From: Candidatus Poribacteria bacterium
GTDB taxonomy: Bacteria > Poribacteria > WGA-4E > PCPOR2b
Assembly: GCA_022822005.1 (NCBI GenBank)
Contig: JAJECO010000073.1
Span: 1 to 57,858 of the forward strand
Direction of reading: 5' to 3'
DNA: 57,858 bases
In this document: positions 18,681-27,742 of the stretch, one piece after another
How positions within the stretch are numbered: position 1 is the stretch's first letter
Layout: each line of letters begins with the position of its first letter
Position numbers and translations under genes: made by a program
Notes under the pieces: model-generated
Seen by the model: the letters and a program-made list of their open reading frames with translations, nothing else
Told to the model about the DNA's origin: nothing
Database searches by the model: none

Positions 18681-19910
18681 GTGAGCGTGGGAATTATTGT
18701 TCAAAAATTTGGCGGGAGTTCTGTTGCGGATGCTACAAAAATCAAAAATGTTGCCAAGCGAATCGCACGAACGCATGAGGAGGGACATTCCGTTGTTGTC
18801 GCTGTTTCGGCAATGGGAGACACGACCGATAACCTAATCCGACTCGCCCATGAAATCTCAATAGATCCCCCTGAACGTGAACTCGACATGCTATTGTCCA
18901 CCGGTGAACAGGTCTCAATTGCCCTGTTAGCCATGGCGGTATCGGAGCTCGGATGCCAAGCAATCTCGCTTACAGGAACACAGGTCGGCATCATCACCAA
19001 CGGTTTTTATAGTGACGCCAGAATTCAGAGCATCAATAAAGCGCGGATCTTATCGGAACTTGAGCGGGGAAGGATTGTAATATTAGCTGGTTTTCAGGGA
19101 GTAAGCATTGATAACGAGATTACGACTCTTGGACGAGGCGCCTCCGATACTACCGCTGTTGCCATCGCTGCTACACTGAAGGCTGATCGCTGCGACATTT
19201 ATACAGATGTGGAGGGTGTCTACACCGCAGACCCACGCGTCGTTCCGAATGCGCGTAAGCACAATCAGATTACCCATGATGAAATGCTTGAGATGGCGAG
19301 GCTTGGTGCGAAGGTTTTGCACTCCCGATGCGTAGAGCTTGCGAAGAAATTCAATGTTCACCTTTGTGTTCGCTCCAGCTTCAGTGAAGCCGAAGGCACA
19401 ATGGTGGTAAGGGAAGACGAGATGATAGAAGAAGTTGTCGTCAGTGCGGTGACCTCCGATAAAGATCAAGCAAAAGTCTCACTGCTCGGTGTGCCGGATA
19501 TACCGGGGATTGCAGCCCGTATTTTTCAGGCGGTTGCTGATGAGCATATCAGTATTGATATGGTTATTCAGACGACAAATCCGAAGGGTACGGCTGACAT
19601 ATCATTTACAGTCGCTGAGAAGGATTTACAAGCAACAATTAAGATTATTCAGGGACTCAAAGGCGAGATCGGTTTCGACAGCGTCAATCCAGACAAGAAC
19701 ATTGCGCAGGTGTCATTGGTCGGCATCGGAATGAAAAGCCATGTCGGTATCGCTGCACGAATGTTTCAAGCACTCGCTGATGCAGATATCAACATCCAGA
19801 TGATCAGTTCCTCAGAAATCACGATTTCCTGCGTGATAAATGAGGTTGAGACCGAACGCGCCGTGCGTACGATTCACGACCAATTTGAACTCGGAGGCGC
19901 TTCCTCGTGA
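18681..19910 (+). CDS. lysC: Aspartokinase
   Basis: A 409-residue enzyme that phosphorylates aspartate at the head of the Lys/Met/Thr pathway. The N-terminal [43 protein letters not shown] and [16 protein letters not shown] blocks form the kinase domain. Two C-terminal ACT domains (~265-330 with [16 protein letters not shown]; ~340-405 with [20 protein letters not shown]) give lysine/threonine control. The GTG start follows AGAGG. It overlaps the next gene by four bases (GTGA). Confidence 0.96.
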   Translation: MSVGIIVQKFGGSSVADATKIKNVAKRIARTHEEGHSVVVAVSAMGDTTDNLIRLAHEISIDPPERELDMLLSTGEQVSIALLAMAVSELGCQAISLTGTQVGIITNGFYSDARIQSINKARILSELERGRIVILAGFQGVSIDNEITTLGRGASDTTAVAIAATLKADRCDIYTDVEGVYTADPRVVPNARKHNQITHDEMLEMARLGAKVLHSRCVELAKKFNVHLCVRSSFSEAEGTMVVREDEMIEEVVVSAVTSDKDQAKVSLLGVPDIPGIAARIFQAVADEHISIDMVIQTTNPKGTADISFTVAEKDLQATIKIIQGLKGEIGFDSVNPDKNIAQVSLVGIGMKSHVGIAARMFQALADADINIQMISSSEITISCVINEVETERAVRTIHDQFELGGASS

Positions 19911-20452
19911 AAACGCTCGAATTTATTGTTAGAGAGATTTCTGACAACCAATCTGCACGGTATGAGGTTTCGGTTCCTCCTGCGGAAATTGACCTCGAGT
20001 TAGAAGAAGCACATCCTGTTGGTGAGATTCAGGGCCAGCTCCAACTTTCACGACGCGTGGAAGATGTCTATGTGAAAGGAAGTTTTTCAACATCAGTTGA
20101 GGTCGAGTGTCGTTGCTGCGTTGAACCATTCGCAACCAGTATCTCGGGGGACATTGAAGTCCAGTTTTATCCGGCAGATGTCACCACGCCTTCAGACCCG
20201 TGGCAGGCAGACACCGGCGAGCGATATTATTTGGGAGATACAATCGACTTATCTGAGGAGGTCCGGCAAAGCCTTATACTCGAAATTCCAAGTTGGCCCC
20301 TCTGCTCAGAGACGTGTAAGGGGTTGTGCCCGCAATGTGGACAAAATCTTAATGTCGCTGGCTGCGATTGTCATATCTCCGAAGAGAGTTCCTCGCCATT
20401 TGCTGCTTTGGCGGATCTCTTGGATCGGTCTGATGGTGCACTTAAAAACTGA
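19907..20452 (+). CDS. yceD: YceD family (DUF177) protein
   Basis: A 181-residue member of the family encoded beside rpmF in many bacteria. In plants and E. coli it is linked to 23S rRNA/ribosome accumulation. The central motif [10 protein letters not shown] (about residue 65) and the C-terminal cysteine cluster [23 protein letters not shown] are characteristic, and the latter may bind zinc. The GTG start overlaps the lysC stop by four bases, which joins the aspartate-family genes to the ribosome/fatty-acid block. Confidence 0.9.
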   Translation: MKTLEFIVREISDNQSARYEVSVPPAEIDLELEEAHPVGEIQGQLQLSRRVEDVYVKGSFSTSVEVECRCCVEPFATSISGDIEVQFYPADVTTPSDPWQADTGERYYLGDTIDLSEEVRQSLILEIPSWPLCSETCKGLCPQCGQNLNVAGCDCHISEESSSPFAALADLLDRSDGALKN

Positions 20453-20502
20453 TTTTTCTGATTCCAAAATACATAATTCTATGGTAGTTAAGGAGATGAC
20501 CT

Positions 20503-20688
20503 ATGGCACATCCAAAACGTCGAACTTCAAAATCAAAAAAACGAATGCGAAGAAGCCACCATGCACTTGAGGATAAATTTGTCTCAACGTGTCCCCACTG
20601 TTCCGAAACAATCCTATCTCATCGTGTTTGTCCGAGTTGTGGATACTATAACGGGCGGGTTGTGGTGAAAACAGCTGAAGAAGCTTAA
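20503..20688 (+). CDS. rpmF: 50S ribosomal protein L32
   Basis: A 61-residue basic protein. MAHPKRRTSKSKKRMRRSHH is the L32 N-terminus, followed by a CPHC...CPSCGYYNGR zinc ribbon. It is the zinc-binding form of L32. An AAGGAG ribosome binding site precedes the ATG. In most bacteria plsX follows; here fabH follows after 68 bases. Confidence 0.97.
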   Translation: MAHPKRRTSKSKKRMRRSHHALEDKFVSTCPHCSETILSHRVCPSCGYYNGRVVVKTAEEA

Positions 20689-20756
20689 TTCAATACCATC
20701 ATCAGCTTCAATTGTCGGATTGAATAGCAGCTGAAACCGAAAAGGACGCTATCATA

Positions 20757-21746
20757 ATGGCTCGACACGCGGCAATTACCGGGACAGGTTCATACCTACC
20801 GGAGGAAATCTTAACAAACTTTGACTTAGAGAAACTGGTCGACACCAGCGATGAATGGATTCGACAGCGAACCGGTATTGTCGAGCGTCGAATCGCCGAT
20901 TCCGATATGGCAACCTCGGATTTATGTGTTCGGGCATCTCGCCAAGCTATTAAAGCTGCTGATATTGATCCGCTTGATGTCGAAATGGTCATCGTTGGCA
21001 CGGCGACCCCCGATACATTTTTCCCTTCAACAGCCTGTTATGTGCAGCAAGGAATTGGTGCCAAGAATGCTTGCGCTTTCGATCTATCGGCGGCTTGTGC
21101 AGGGTTTATTTATGCACTCGACCTTGCCGATGGCATGATCCAATCCGGACGTTACAAAACAATCTTGGTCGTTGGTGGAGAAGTCTTCAACAAGATTCTC
21201 GATTGGGAAGACCGAAATACCTGCGTCTTGTTCGGAGATGCCGCGGGTGCTGCGATCGTGCAGGGGACCGATGAGGAAAAAGGAATTCTGGCATCCTATA
21301 TTGGATCTGATGGTGACTATGCTGATACAGATCTGTTGGGGATGCCCGCCGGTGGTACGCGCCTGCCAGCAAGTCATGAAACCATCAATAACAGACAGCA
21401 TGCAATCAAAATGCGCGGGCGGGAGGTGTTCAAGCTCGGCACCCGTATTATGCCAGAAGCCGCCCAACGTGCATTGGATATGGCAGGAATGACGGTTGAC
21501 GATATCGATCTGCTTATTCCGCATCAGGCAAATATTCGTATCATCGAAGCTGTCGGAGAGCGGCTTGGGGTTGACCCCGAGAAAGTATATATCAACGTTG
21601 ATAGGTATGGTAATACCTCTGCTGCAACCACCATCGTTGCACTCGACGAAGCCCTCCGGTCCGGACGGGCTAAGCTGGGTGACTTGGTATTGTTGGTTAC
21701 CTTCGGCGCTGGGCTAACGTGGGGAAGCACCCTGATCAAGCTCTAA
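20757..21746 (+). CDS. fabH: 3-oxoacyl-ACP synthase III (KAS III)
   Basis: A 329-residue condensing enzyme that starts fatty-acid synthesis from acyl-CoA and malonyl-ACP. The catalytic Cys114 is in FDLSAACAGF, His in LIPHQANIRI and Asn in VDRYGNTSAAT, a complete Cys-His-Asn triad. DEWIRQRTGIVERR is the CoA-binding N-terminal segment. It opens the fabHDG-acpP-fabF run. Confidence 0.96.
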   Translation: MARHAAITGTGSYLPEEILTNFDLEKLVDTSDEWIRQRTGIVERRIADSDMATSDLCVRASRQAIKAADIDPLDVEMVIVGTATPDTFFPSTACYVQQGIGAKNACAFDLSAACAGFIYALDLADGMIQSGRYKTILVVGGEVFNKILDWEDRNTCVLFGDAAGAAIVQGTDEEKGILASYIGSDGDYADTDLLGMPAGGTRLPASHETINNRQHAIKMRGREVFKLGTRIMPEAAQRALDMAGMTVDDIDLLIPHQANIRIIEAVGERLGVDPEKVYINVDRYGNTSAATTIVALDEALRSGRAKLGDLVLLVTFGAGLTWGSTLIKL

Positions 21747-21768
21747 ACGAACTATAAATTTATGTCTC

Positions 21769-22743
21769 ATGTCTGATATGATCGAACCCTCGTCAAAAAC
21801 ATTCGGGGATACAATCGCTTTTCTCTTTCCCGGTCAAGGTTCTCAAAAAGTGGGAATGGGGTTGGAGCTTTCCCAAGAATACGCCGCAGCGCGTAGGATC
21901 TTTGATGAGGCAGACGCGATCCTGAATCGGAAGTTAAGCCAGCTTTGCTTTGAGGGGCCTGCGGAGGCGCTGAAACAGACCGAAAACACACAACTGGCGG
22001 TTCTCACATGCAGCGTGGCAGCGTTACGTGTCTTGCATGAGCAGGGAATTACACCCCGTGCTGTTGCTGGTCATAGCCTCGGTGAGTATTCCGCCCTTGT
22101 TGCCGCGGAGGTGCTTTCATTCGCCGATGCGCTGAAGTTGGTCGAGTATCGAGCCCAAGTCATGGCGGAGGCGTCCCAGCAACAAGATTGCACGATGGCT
22201 GCAATTTTAGGATTGGATGAAGAAACATTACAAGATCTTTGTGAAGCTGCATCGTCTTACGGCGTGGTTCAAATCGGGAACTACAACTGTCCCGGACAAC
22301 TAATTGTTTCTGGCGACACCGCCGCTGTTGAAGCGGTCATGGGTAGTGCTAAAGCTGCCGGTGCCAAACGTTGCGTCCAGCTTGAAGTGAGTGGGGCATT
22401 CCATTCTGCATTGATGGGGCCAGCACAGGAACAACTCCAAACTGTAATCGATGGCTTCCAATTCAACGATCCAAGGATTCAGGTGGTTGCTAATGTAACG
22501 GGCGAGATTGTAAAAGCTACGGATGAGATCCGTCGCTTGTTGATAGCGCAAGTAACCTCCGCTGTTCGGTGGGAAAAATCAATACGAACTATCGGCGCTG
22601 CTGGTATCTCACACTTTGTGGAGGTAGGACCTGGCACAGTGCTTTCTGGGATGGTACGCCGTACCCTTCGGAAAGCGATTTGTCTGAATGTAGAAGATAC
22701 CCAAAGCTTGGATAAAGTGATGGGTATAGTGTATAAGGGTTGA
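21769..22743 (+). CDS. fabD: Malonyl-CoA:ACP transacylase
   Basis: A 324-residue transacylase that loads malonyl groups onto acyl carrier protein. LFPGQGSQKVGMG is at ~19-31, and the nucleophile Ser103 is in GHSLGEYSALVAAE. GAFHSALMGPA carries the catalytic His. The ribosome binding site before ATG 21769 is weak; an overlapping ATG at 21762 runs into a stop at once. It lies 22 bases after fabH. Confidence 0.95.
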   Translation: MSDMIEPSSKTFGDTIAFLFPGQGSQKVGMGLELSQEYAAARRIFDEADAILNRKLSQLCFEGPAEALKQTENTQLAVLTCSVAALRVLHEQGITPRAVAGHSLGEYSALVAAEVLSFADALKLVEYRAQVMAEASQQQDCTMAAILGLDEETLQDLCEAASSYGVVQIGNYNCPGQLIVSGDTAAVEAVMGSAKAAGAKRCVQLEVSGAFHSALMGPAQEQLQTVIDGFQFNDPRIQVVANVTGEIVKATDEIRRLLIAQVTSAVRWEKSIRTIGAAGISHFVEVGPGTVLSGMVRRTLRKAICLNVEDTQSLDKVMGIVYKG

Positions 22744-22747
22744 TTAA

Positions 22748-23488
22748 ATGACACTTAAAGATAAAGTAGCGATTGTAACAGGTGCATCGCGCGGCATTGG
22801 GGAAGCGACTGCTCGAAAGTTCTGCCAAGAAGGAGCAAGTGTGATGCTCTGTTCACGTTCCGCTGAAGGTGTTGCTGCTATCGCTGAATCCCTTTCAGGC
22901 GAAGGCGGAAACGCGAAATCAACGCAAGCCGATATTTCCAACAAAGTCGATGTAGAGGCACTCGTGGATTTGACGCTGCAGGAATTTGACCGTGTCGATA
23001 TCCTTGTAAATAACGCAGGAATTACCCGTGATGCCTTGTTTATGCGGATGAAGGACGAGGACTGGGACGCGGTCTTACAGACCAATCTCACCGGAACGGC
23101 GTATTGCATGCAGACTGTCATTCGTTTGATGATGCGCCAAAGAAGTGGTAGAATCATTAATATCTCATCGGTTGTGGGAGTTGCAGGAAATGCCGGACAA
23201 GCGAACTATGCCGCTTCTAAAGCCGGGATAATTGGCTTGACAAAATCTGTTGCAAAAGAGGTTGGTAGTCGCGGCATCACCGTCAATGCAATCACCCCCG
23301 GTTTTATCACAACTGATATGACCCAAAAAATACCCGAAACAAATCAACAGAAAATGTTAGAGATGATCCCAATAGGCAGTTTCGGCACACCAGAGGATGT
23401 TGCAGAAACTGCACTGTTTTTGGCATCGGATGCCGCCCGATACATTACAGGACAAGCCATCCAAGTTGATGGCGGCATGCTTATGTAA
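22748..23488 (+). CDS. fabG: 3-oxoacyl-ACP reductase
   Basis: A 246-residue short-chain dehydrogenase that reduces 3-oxoacyl-ACP with NADPH. TGASRGIGEA is at 11-20, NNAGITRD near 88, and the catalytic Ser141, Tyr154 and Lys158 (NYAASKAG). The C-terminal PGFITTDMT and ITGQAIQVDGGM blocks are standard FabG. It starts four bases after fabD. Confidence 0.96.
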   Translation: MTLKDKVAIVTGASRGIGEATARKFCQEGASVMLCSRSAEGVAAIAESLSGEGGNAKSTQADISNKVDVEALVDLTLQEFDRVDILVNNAGITRDALFMRMKDEDWDAVLQTNLTGTAYCMQTVIRLMMRQRSGRIINISSVVGVAGNAGQANYAASKAGIIGLTKSVAKEVGSRGITVNAITPGFITTDMTQKIPETNQQKMLEMIPIGSFGTPEDVAETALFLASDAARYITGQAIQVDGGMLM

Positions 23489-23534
23489 GTGAGTTGACAT
23501 ACAATTTCCAATAACTTAGGAGGTTTATAAATCA

Positions 23535-23768
23535 ATGGCAATAGATCAAGATCGAATTATCAAGATGATTGCAGATCAGTTACAGATTGACGAAGAACAG
23601 GTTAAGCCTGATGCTTCGTTTATGGATGATTTGGGTGCTGATTCGTTAGATACAGTGGAATTGATCATGGCGCTTGAAGAGGAATTTGATATTGAAATTC
23701 CAGACAGCGAAGCTGAAAAGATTCGTACTGTGCAACAGGCACTTGATTACTTAGATGAGAATGCCTAA
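23535..23768 (+). CDS. acpP: Acyl carrier protein
   Basis: A 77-residue acidic four-helix carrier. The 4'-phosphopantetheine attachment Ser37 is in [24 protein letters not shown] sits about 12 bases before the ATG. It lies between fabG and fabF as in most bacteria. Confidence 0.97.
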   Translation: MAIDQDRIIKMIADQLQIDEEQVKPDASFMDDLGADSLDTVELIMALEEEFDIEIPDSEAEKIRTVQQALDYLDENA

Positions 23769-23929
23769 AAGTTATATTCGCTCTATCTGAGTGTCGCATT
23801 TACCAGTCCGGTAGACGGTATTTTGCTTATTGGCTGGGAATGTGTGCTATCAACCTATGGTTATGTATTAGCGCACGTTTCCTTTCTACCAATTTATCCC
23901 TATATTTCTAATGCGAGAGAGGTATATTC

Positions 23930-25171
23930 GTGGGGGCTCGAGTCGTTGTCACTGGAATGGGAGTTGTCTGCTCTGCAGGCAATACCAAAGATGAGTTTTG
24001 GGAATCTATTGCGGTAGGCAAAAGTGGTATTGATCGTGTTACACATTTTGATCCGCAGGATTTTCGCACACAAATTGGAGGCGAAATCAAAGGGTTTGCG
24101 CCGGAGGCATATCTTCCACCGAAGGCTGCAGCGCGCTTGCCACAGTTTATCCAATATGCACTGGTATCTGCAATGCAGGCTCAACAGGATGCAAATCTTG
24201 ATCTTTCTTCAATAGATCCTTACCGCGTTGGGGTCGGTGTTGGATCCGGGATCGGTGGTATCAGTGTGCTGGAAGAAAATCACCGACTCCTGATGGAAAA
24301 AGGACCGAGAAGGGTCAGCCCTTTCTTTGTGCCGTACGAGATTATCAACATGGCCGCCGGGCAGATCTCTATCCACTTGAAACTCAAGGGTCCCAATTTT
24401 GCATCTGTTACCGCCTGTGCAACCGCGAACAACGCGATTGGGGAGTCGTTTAAGATCATCCAACGTGGCGACGCCGATGTGATGTTTACCGGTGGCTCAG
24501 AGGACGCTATTACTCCATTGAGTTTTGCTGGATTCTGCGCCATGCGCGCGATGTCCACACGTAACGATGAACCGCAGCGGGCAAGCCGTCCATTTGATAA
24601 AGAGCGTGATGGATTTGTGATGGGTGAGGGAGCGGGCGTGCTTGTTTTAGAATCCCTCTCACACGCCTTGAAGCGCAATGCGCCTATCTACGGCGAGATT
24701 GTTGGCTACGGGATGAGTGCGGACGCGTATGACATGGTGCACCCGAGCGAAAACGGTGAAGGTGCTGCCAAGTCAATGGAATTGGCGCTCAAAGATGCCC
24801 AAGTTGTACCAGAAGACGTTGATTATATCAATGCCCACGGCACTTCAACGCCGTCCGGCGATATCGCAGAAACACTGGCTGTTAAGTCGCTGTTTGGGGA
24901 CCACGCCAATCGTGTTGCCATGAGTGCGACGAAATCTATGATAGGCCACCTGCTTGGGGCTGCCGGAGCAGTCGAACTGATTGCTACCTTGTGCGCGATG
25001 GAAAATGACTACATTCCGCCAACCATCAACTACGAAAACCCCGATCCGGAATGTGATTTGGACTGCGTACCGAATCAAGGGCGGTCTGCAAATATCCAAG
25101 TGGCATTGTCGAACGCGTTTGGCTTCGGTGGACACAACACATCCATCGCTGTCCGAAAATATGTGGCGTAA
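23930..25171 (+). CDS. fabF: 3-oxoacyl-ACP synthase II (KAS II)
   Basis: A 413-residue elongation condensing enzyme. The catalytic Cys163 lies in [14 protein letters not shown], His near 303 in [11 protein letters not shown] and His near 340 in [12 protein letters not shown], close to the E. coli FabF numbering. The GTG start follows GAGAGAGG. A 161-base gap separates it from acpP. The usual downstream rnc gene is absent; a terminator-like hairpin follows. Confidence 0.96.
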   Translation: MGARVVVTGMGVVCSAGNTKDEFWESIAVGKSGIDRVTHFDPQDFRTQIGGEIKGFAPEAYLPPKAAARLPQFIQYALVSAMQAQQDANLDLSSIDPYRVGVGVGSGIGGISVLEENHRLLMEKGPRRVSPFFVPYEIINMAAGQISIHLKLKGPNFASVTACATANNAIGESFKIIQRGDADVMFTGGSEDAITPLSFAGFCAMRAMSTRNDEPQRASRPFDKERDGFVMGEGAGVLVLESLSHALKRNAPIYGEIVGYGMSADAYDMVHPSENGEGAAKSMELALKDAQVVPEDVDYINAHGTSTPSGDIAETLAVKSLFGDHANRVAMSATKSMIGHLLGAAGAVELIATLCAMENDYIPPTINYENPDPECDLDCVPNQGRSANIQVALSNAFGFGGHNTSIAVRKYVA

Positions 25172-25173
25172 AA

Positions 25174-25266
25174 CGCAAGTCGCTGGAAGACACAACCTGA
25201 TAGGGAAGAACTTACACAGCCAACTGTGGGGCATCCCCGATGGGATCGGGATCCAAAGCGACTTGC
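25174..25266. other. Structured intergenic segment after fabF
   Basis: GCAAGTCGCT (25174-25183) and its exact inverse AGCGACTTGC (25257-25266) enclose a segment that itself contains a smaller near-perfect hairpin (ATCCCCGAT/ATCGGGAT). CTGTGC...GCACAG follows shortly downstream. It could be an RNA 3' structure or a repeat; I do not recognise an RNA family. Confidence 0.4.
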
Positions 25267-25325
25267 CCCGCGCTAACTGTGCTTAAATGCACAGGTCCTT
25301 ATAGAGAATAAAGCATTTCATTTGT

Positions 25326-25393
25326 GGCTCATGAAAAAAGAAAGTGCAAAATCTCGGTTTCTTTTGCACGATCTCTTAGCATGAGCCTTTTTT
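25326..25393 (+). terminator. Probable rho-independent terminator of the fab operon
   Basis: GGCTCATG (25326-25333) pairs with CATGAGCC (25380-25387), with a nested stem GTGCAAAA (25344-25351)/TTTTGCAC (25362-25369), and six T follow at 25388-25393. The left arm is also a dispersed repeat: its inverse complement recurs almost unchanged at 50932-50962. Confidence 0.7.
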
Positions 25394-25479
25394 GTGCCTG
25401 TTAGTGCGTATCAACGCCCGATGAATGGGACAGTACGGGCAATCCGTGCGGTTGCCTATGCTTAGACATCTATCGTGTT

Positions 25480-26820
25480 TTAGAATTGTTGGAAAGCATT
25501 CCGAACCTCTGACACCAACCTGTCGATATGCGCCTCCGTCATTGGGAGTGACACATTCCCACCGCTTGTCCAATGAATCCCATGGTTCAGGAGCCAGAAG
25601 AAGAGATAATCCTGCAATAGCTTGTCGTCTTGTGCAGCTTCTCGATAGTTCTGTGGACGGCGCGGCAGAAAGTGGACCCGGAAAAGCGATCCAACCGCAG
25701 TGACTTGGGCTTCGACCCCTACTTCCGCAAACACAGATTCTAATCCCGCTCCCAACCGCTGGGTCAGGGCACCGATTTTCTCGTACACCTCCGGCGTCAT
25801 TGTTTGGAGCGTTACGAGTCCGGCGACGGTAGCAATGGGATTCGCATTGTAGGTCCCCGACTGAGGAATCTTCGCCCCAGAGGTGGGATCGTACAACTCC
25901 ATGACATCAGCGCGTCCGCCGAAAGCTGCGCCCGCCGTTCCACCTGCGATAACTTTTGCCATGCACGTCAAATCCGGTCTCACGCCGTAAAGTCCCTGTG
26001 CGCCGTTCGGGGAAGCCCTGAAACTGATAATCTCATCAAAAACCAGCAGTGCCCCTACCTGCGTCGTAAGTTCTCTAAGGCGGGGCAGGAAGCCATCCAC
26101 CGGAAGGCAGGTGCCCGCGCCCGTGTGGAGCGGATCTACAATTACGGCTGCCAAGTCATCGGCGTTTTCATTGATAATCTCCGCGCAAGTATCTGCGTCA
26201 TTGAATGGTAATACGACCACCTCTTCGAGGACTGCTGGCGAAAGTCCAGCAGTCGAAGGTACGGATCGAGGACGATCAGCGGAACCCAATTCTGGTCCTA
26301 ACGGCGGAACATAGCTAACTAACGCGTATTCACCGACACCGTGATACGCCCCTTCAAATCTGGCAATTTTACGTTTTCCCGTGAAACCTCGGGCGACCCT
26401 CAGTGCATTCAGTACCGCTTCGGTTCCAGAGCTACAGAAGCGAATCCGTTCCAGGGAGGGCACCCGTTCCCGCAGCAGTTCCGCCATCTCCACTTCAAGG
26501 GCTGTCGGTCGAGAAAACGCTGTTCCCTTTGCGACACGGTCCTGAAGTGCTTCGACAATCGCAGGATGAGCGTGCCCCAAAATCAAGGCTGTGTTGTTGT
26601 TGACGAAATCTAACAGGCGGTGACCATCTAAGTCATAAAAATAGACGCCTTCACCACGCTCTATATAAATCGGAAAGGGACGCATATAGGCGCCAGTACG
26701 TGTGTTACCACCCGGTAACGATTCCTTTGCCCGTTCAGACATTTCCCTGGAGCGAGGATTGTTAGCCACATATTCCGTGACCAAGCTATCCAGTGAGTTT
26801 TGCAATACTTGCTTGTCCAT
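25480..26820 (-). CDS. Class III aminotransferase (glutamate-1-semialdehyde aminomutase-like)
   Basis: A 446-residue PLP enzyme of fold type I. RFCSSGTEAVLNALRVAR is the cofactor phosphate loop, ARFEGAYHG follows, DEIISFRAS supplies the Asp to the pyridine nitrogen, and the CMAKVIAGG segment holds the Schiff-base Lys. It resembles HemL-like proteins but may be a general aminotransferase or aminomutase, so heme synthesis is not claimed. ATG 26820 has GGAG five bases upstream. A GTG at 26886 that overlaps the upstream stop by four bases would add 22 residues and imply coupling; both are plausible. Confidence 0.85.
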   Translation of the reverse strand: MDKQVLQNSLDSLVTEYVANNPRSREMSERAKESLPGGNTRTGAYMRPFPIYIERGEGVYFYDLDGHRLLDFVNNNTALILGHAHPAIVEALQDRVAKGTAFSRPTALEVEMAELLRERVPSLERIRFCSSGTEAVLNALRVARGFTGKRKIARFEGAYHGVGEYALVSYVPPLGPELGSADRPRSVPSTAGLSPAVLEEVVVLPFNDADTCAEIINENADDLAAVIVDPLHTGAGTCLPVDGFLPRLRELTTQVGALLVFDEIISFRASPNGAQGLYGVRPDLTCMAKVIAGGTAGAAFGGRADVMELYDPTSGAKIPQSGTYNANPIATVAGLVTLQTMTPEVYEKIGALTQRLGAGLESVFAEVGVEAQVTAVGSLFRVHFLPRRPQNYREAAQDDKLLQDYLFFWLLNHGIHWTSGGNVSLPMTEAHIDRLVSEVRNAFQQF

Positions 26821-26882
26821 CTTATCTCCCTTATTTTCTACTAACTTTTTTAATTCTTCTTGTGAGTTCGTGAGGCTATCGC

Positions 26883-27350
26883 TCACGCATTACGCTCCGT
26901 TTCCGGCTTTGGGGGCTGAAAAAGTTCCATCGTGATGCCGTCTGGATCGGTCATATAAACCGCCCAAGCACCTCTATTTGCACCTGCTGAAATCTCGACG
27001 GGTGGCGAACGGAATTTCACGCCCGCAGCGCACAATTCTTCATACGCTGCACGTAAGTCCTCGACGAAAAATGCCATGTGTGAGCTGCCCACGTTTTTGG
27101 TGCGGACATCGGCGGCGATACCCCGTGGGACAACGTACTCAATTAACTCAATGGCATGGGGCGAACTGGGAACCCTCAACATGGCCATCTGCGCAACGCT
27201 GTCGGGGTAGCCCACAATATCGCGGAAGTATTGGTCCCGATTCTCGCGTCGCCAAATCACCTCGCAGCCGAGCAGCCCTACGTAGAATTCAAGCGAGCGT
27301 TCAAGGTTAGAAACCGTATAACTGGTGTGATGCGCACCGGTGATTTTCAT
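26883..27350 (-). CDS. VOC (glyoxalase/bleomycin-resistance) family protein
   Basis: A 155-residue protein with two beta-alpha-beta-beta-beta modules. Candidate metal ligands are His in AHHTSYTV (residues 7-8), Glu in AIELIEY, His in GSSHMAFFV and Glu in ITMELFQPP, the methylmalonyl-CoA-epimerase/glyoxalase arrangement. AGGAGG sits directly before the ATG. It is upstream of the aminotransferase in a two-gene unit. The substrate is unknown. Confidence 0.85.
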   Translation of the reverse strand: MKITGAHHTSYTVSNLERSLEFYVGLLGCEVIWRRENRDQYFRDIVGYPDSVAQMAMLRVPSSPHAIELIEYVVPRGIAADVRTKNVGSSHMAFFVEDLRAAYEELCAAGVKFRSPPVEISAGANRGAWAVYMTDPDGITMELFQPPKPETERNA

Positions 27351-27448
27351 GCCTCCTCCTGAAGATTGCGGGTCATCAGAAAATTAGTCCATTCACTACG
27401 GGTGTGCATTTTACCAGAGATTCGAGGTGGCGTCAATTAAGAATGTTG

Positions 27449-27477
27449 TTCCAATCCCTTGTGAATCGTGCTATAAT
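27449..27477 (+). promoter_or_regulatory. Extended -10 promoter upstream of the permease gene
   Basis: TGCTATAAT at 27469-27477 is a consensus extended -10; the -35 (TTCCAA at 27449-27454, 17-base spacing) is weak. It would give a leader of about 260 bases before ATG 27743. No gene is visible in the 392-base gap at 27351-27742. Confidence 0.5.
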
Positions 27478-27742
27478 CTGTGCGTGGCGCTAAGCATGAC
27501 TACCTATCAGTTACCCTGCCAAGTATGAATTCAACCACTTTGAAAAAGAAATAAGACGGAAGCTAACTCGGAGAAGCTGGCGACAGCACCGCTGAATTGA
27601 ATGTCGATAGTCGCGATAACGTGAACCTTACCGGATCTGCTGCATTGAATTGGTCCCGCGAATGGTGGTTCTTAATCCTTAGACGCTAAATTCCGTCTGA
27701 ATGCATAAACAGGGGTGAACCCAAAAGATGTGGGAGAATTGA

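Noticed and set aside
17536-19910. Lysine or threonine riboswitch/leader peptide before thrC or lysC
   Set aside because: The gaps before thrC and lysC are 14 and 83 bases and show no long structured leader or Thr/Lys-rich short frame.
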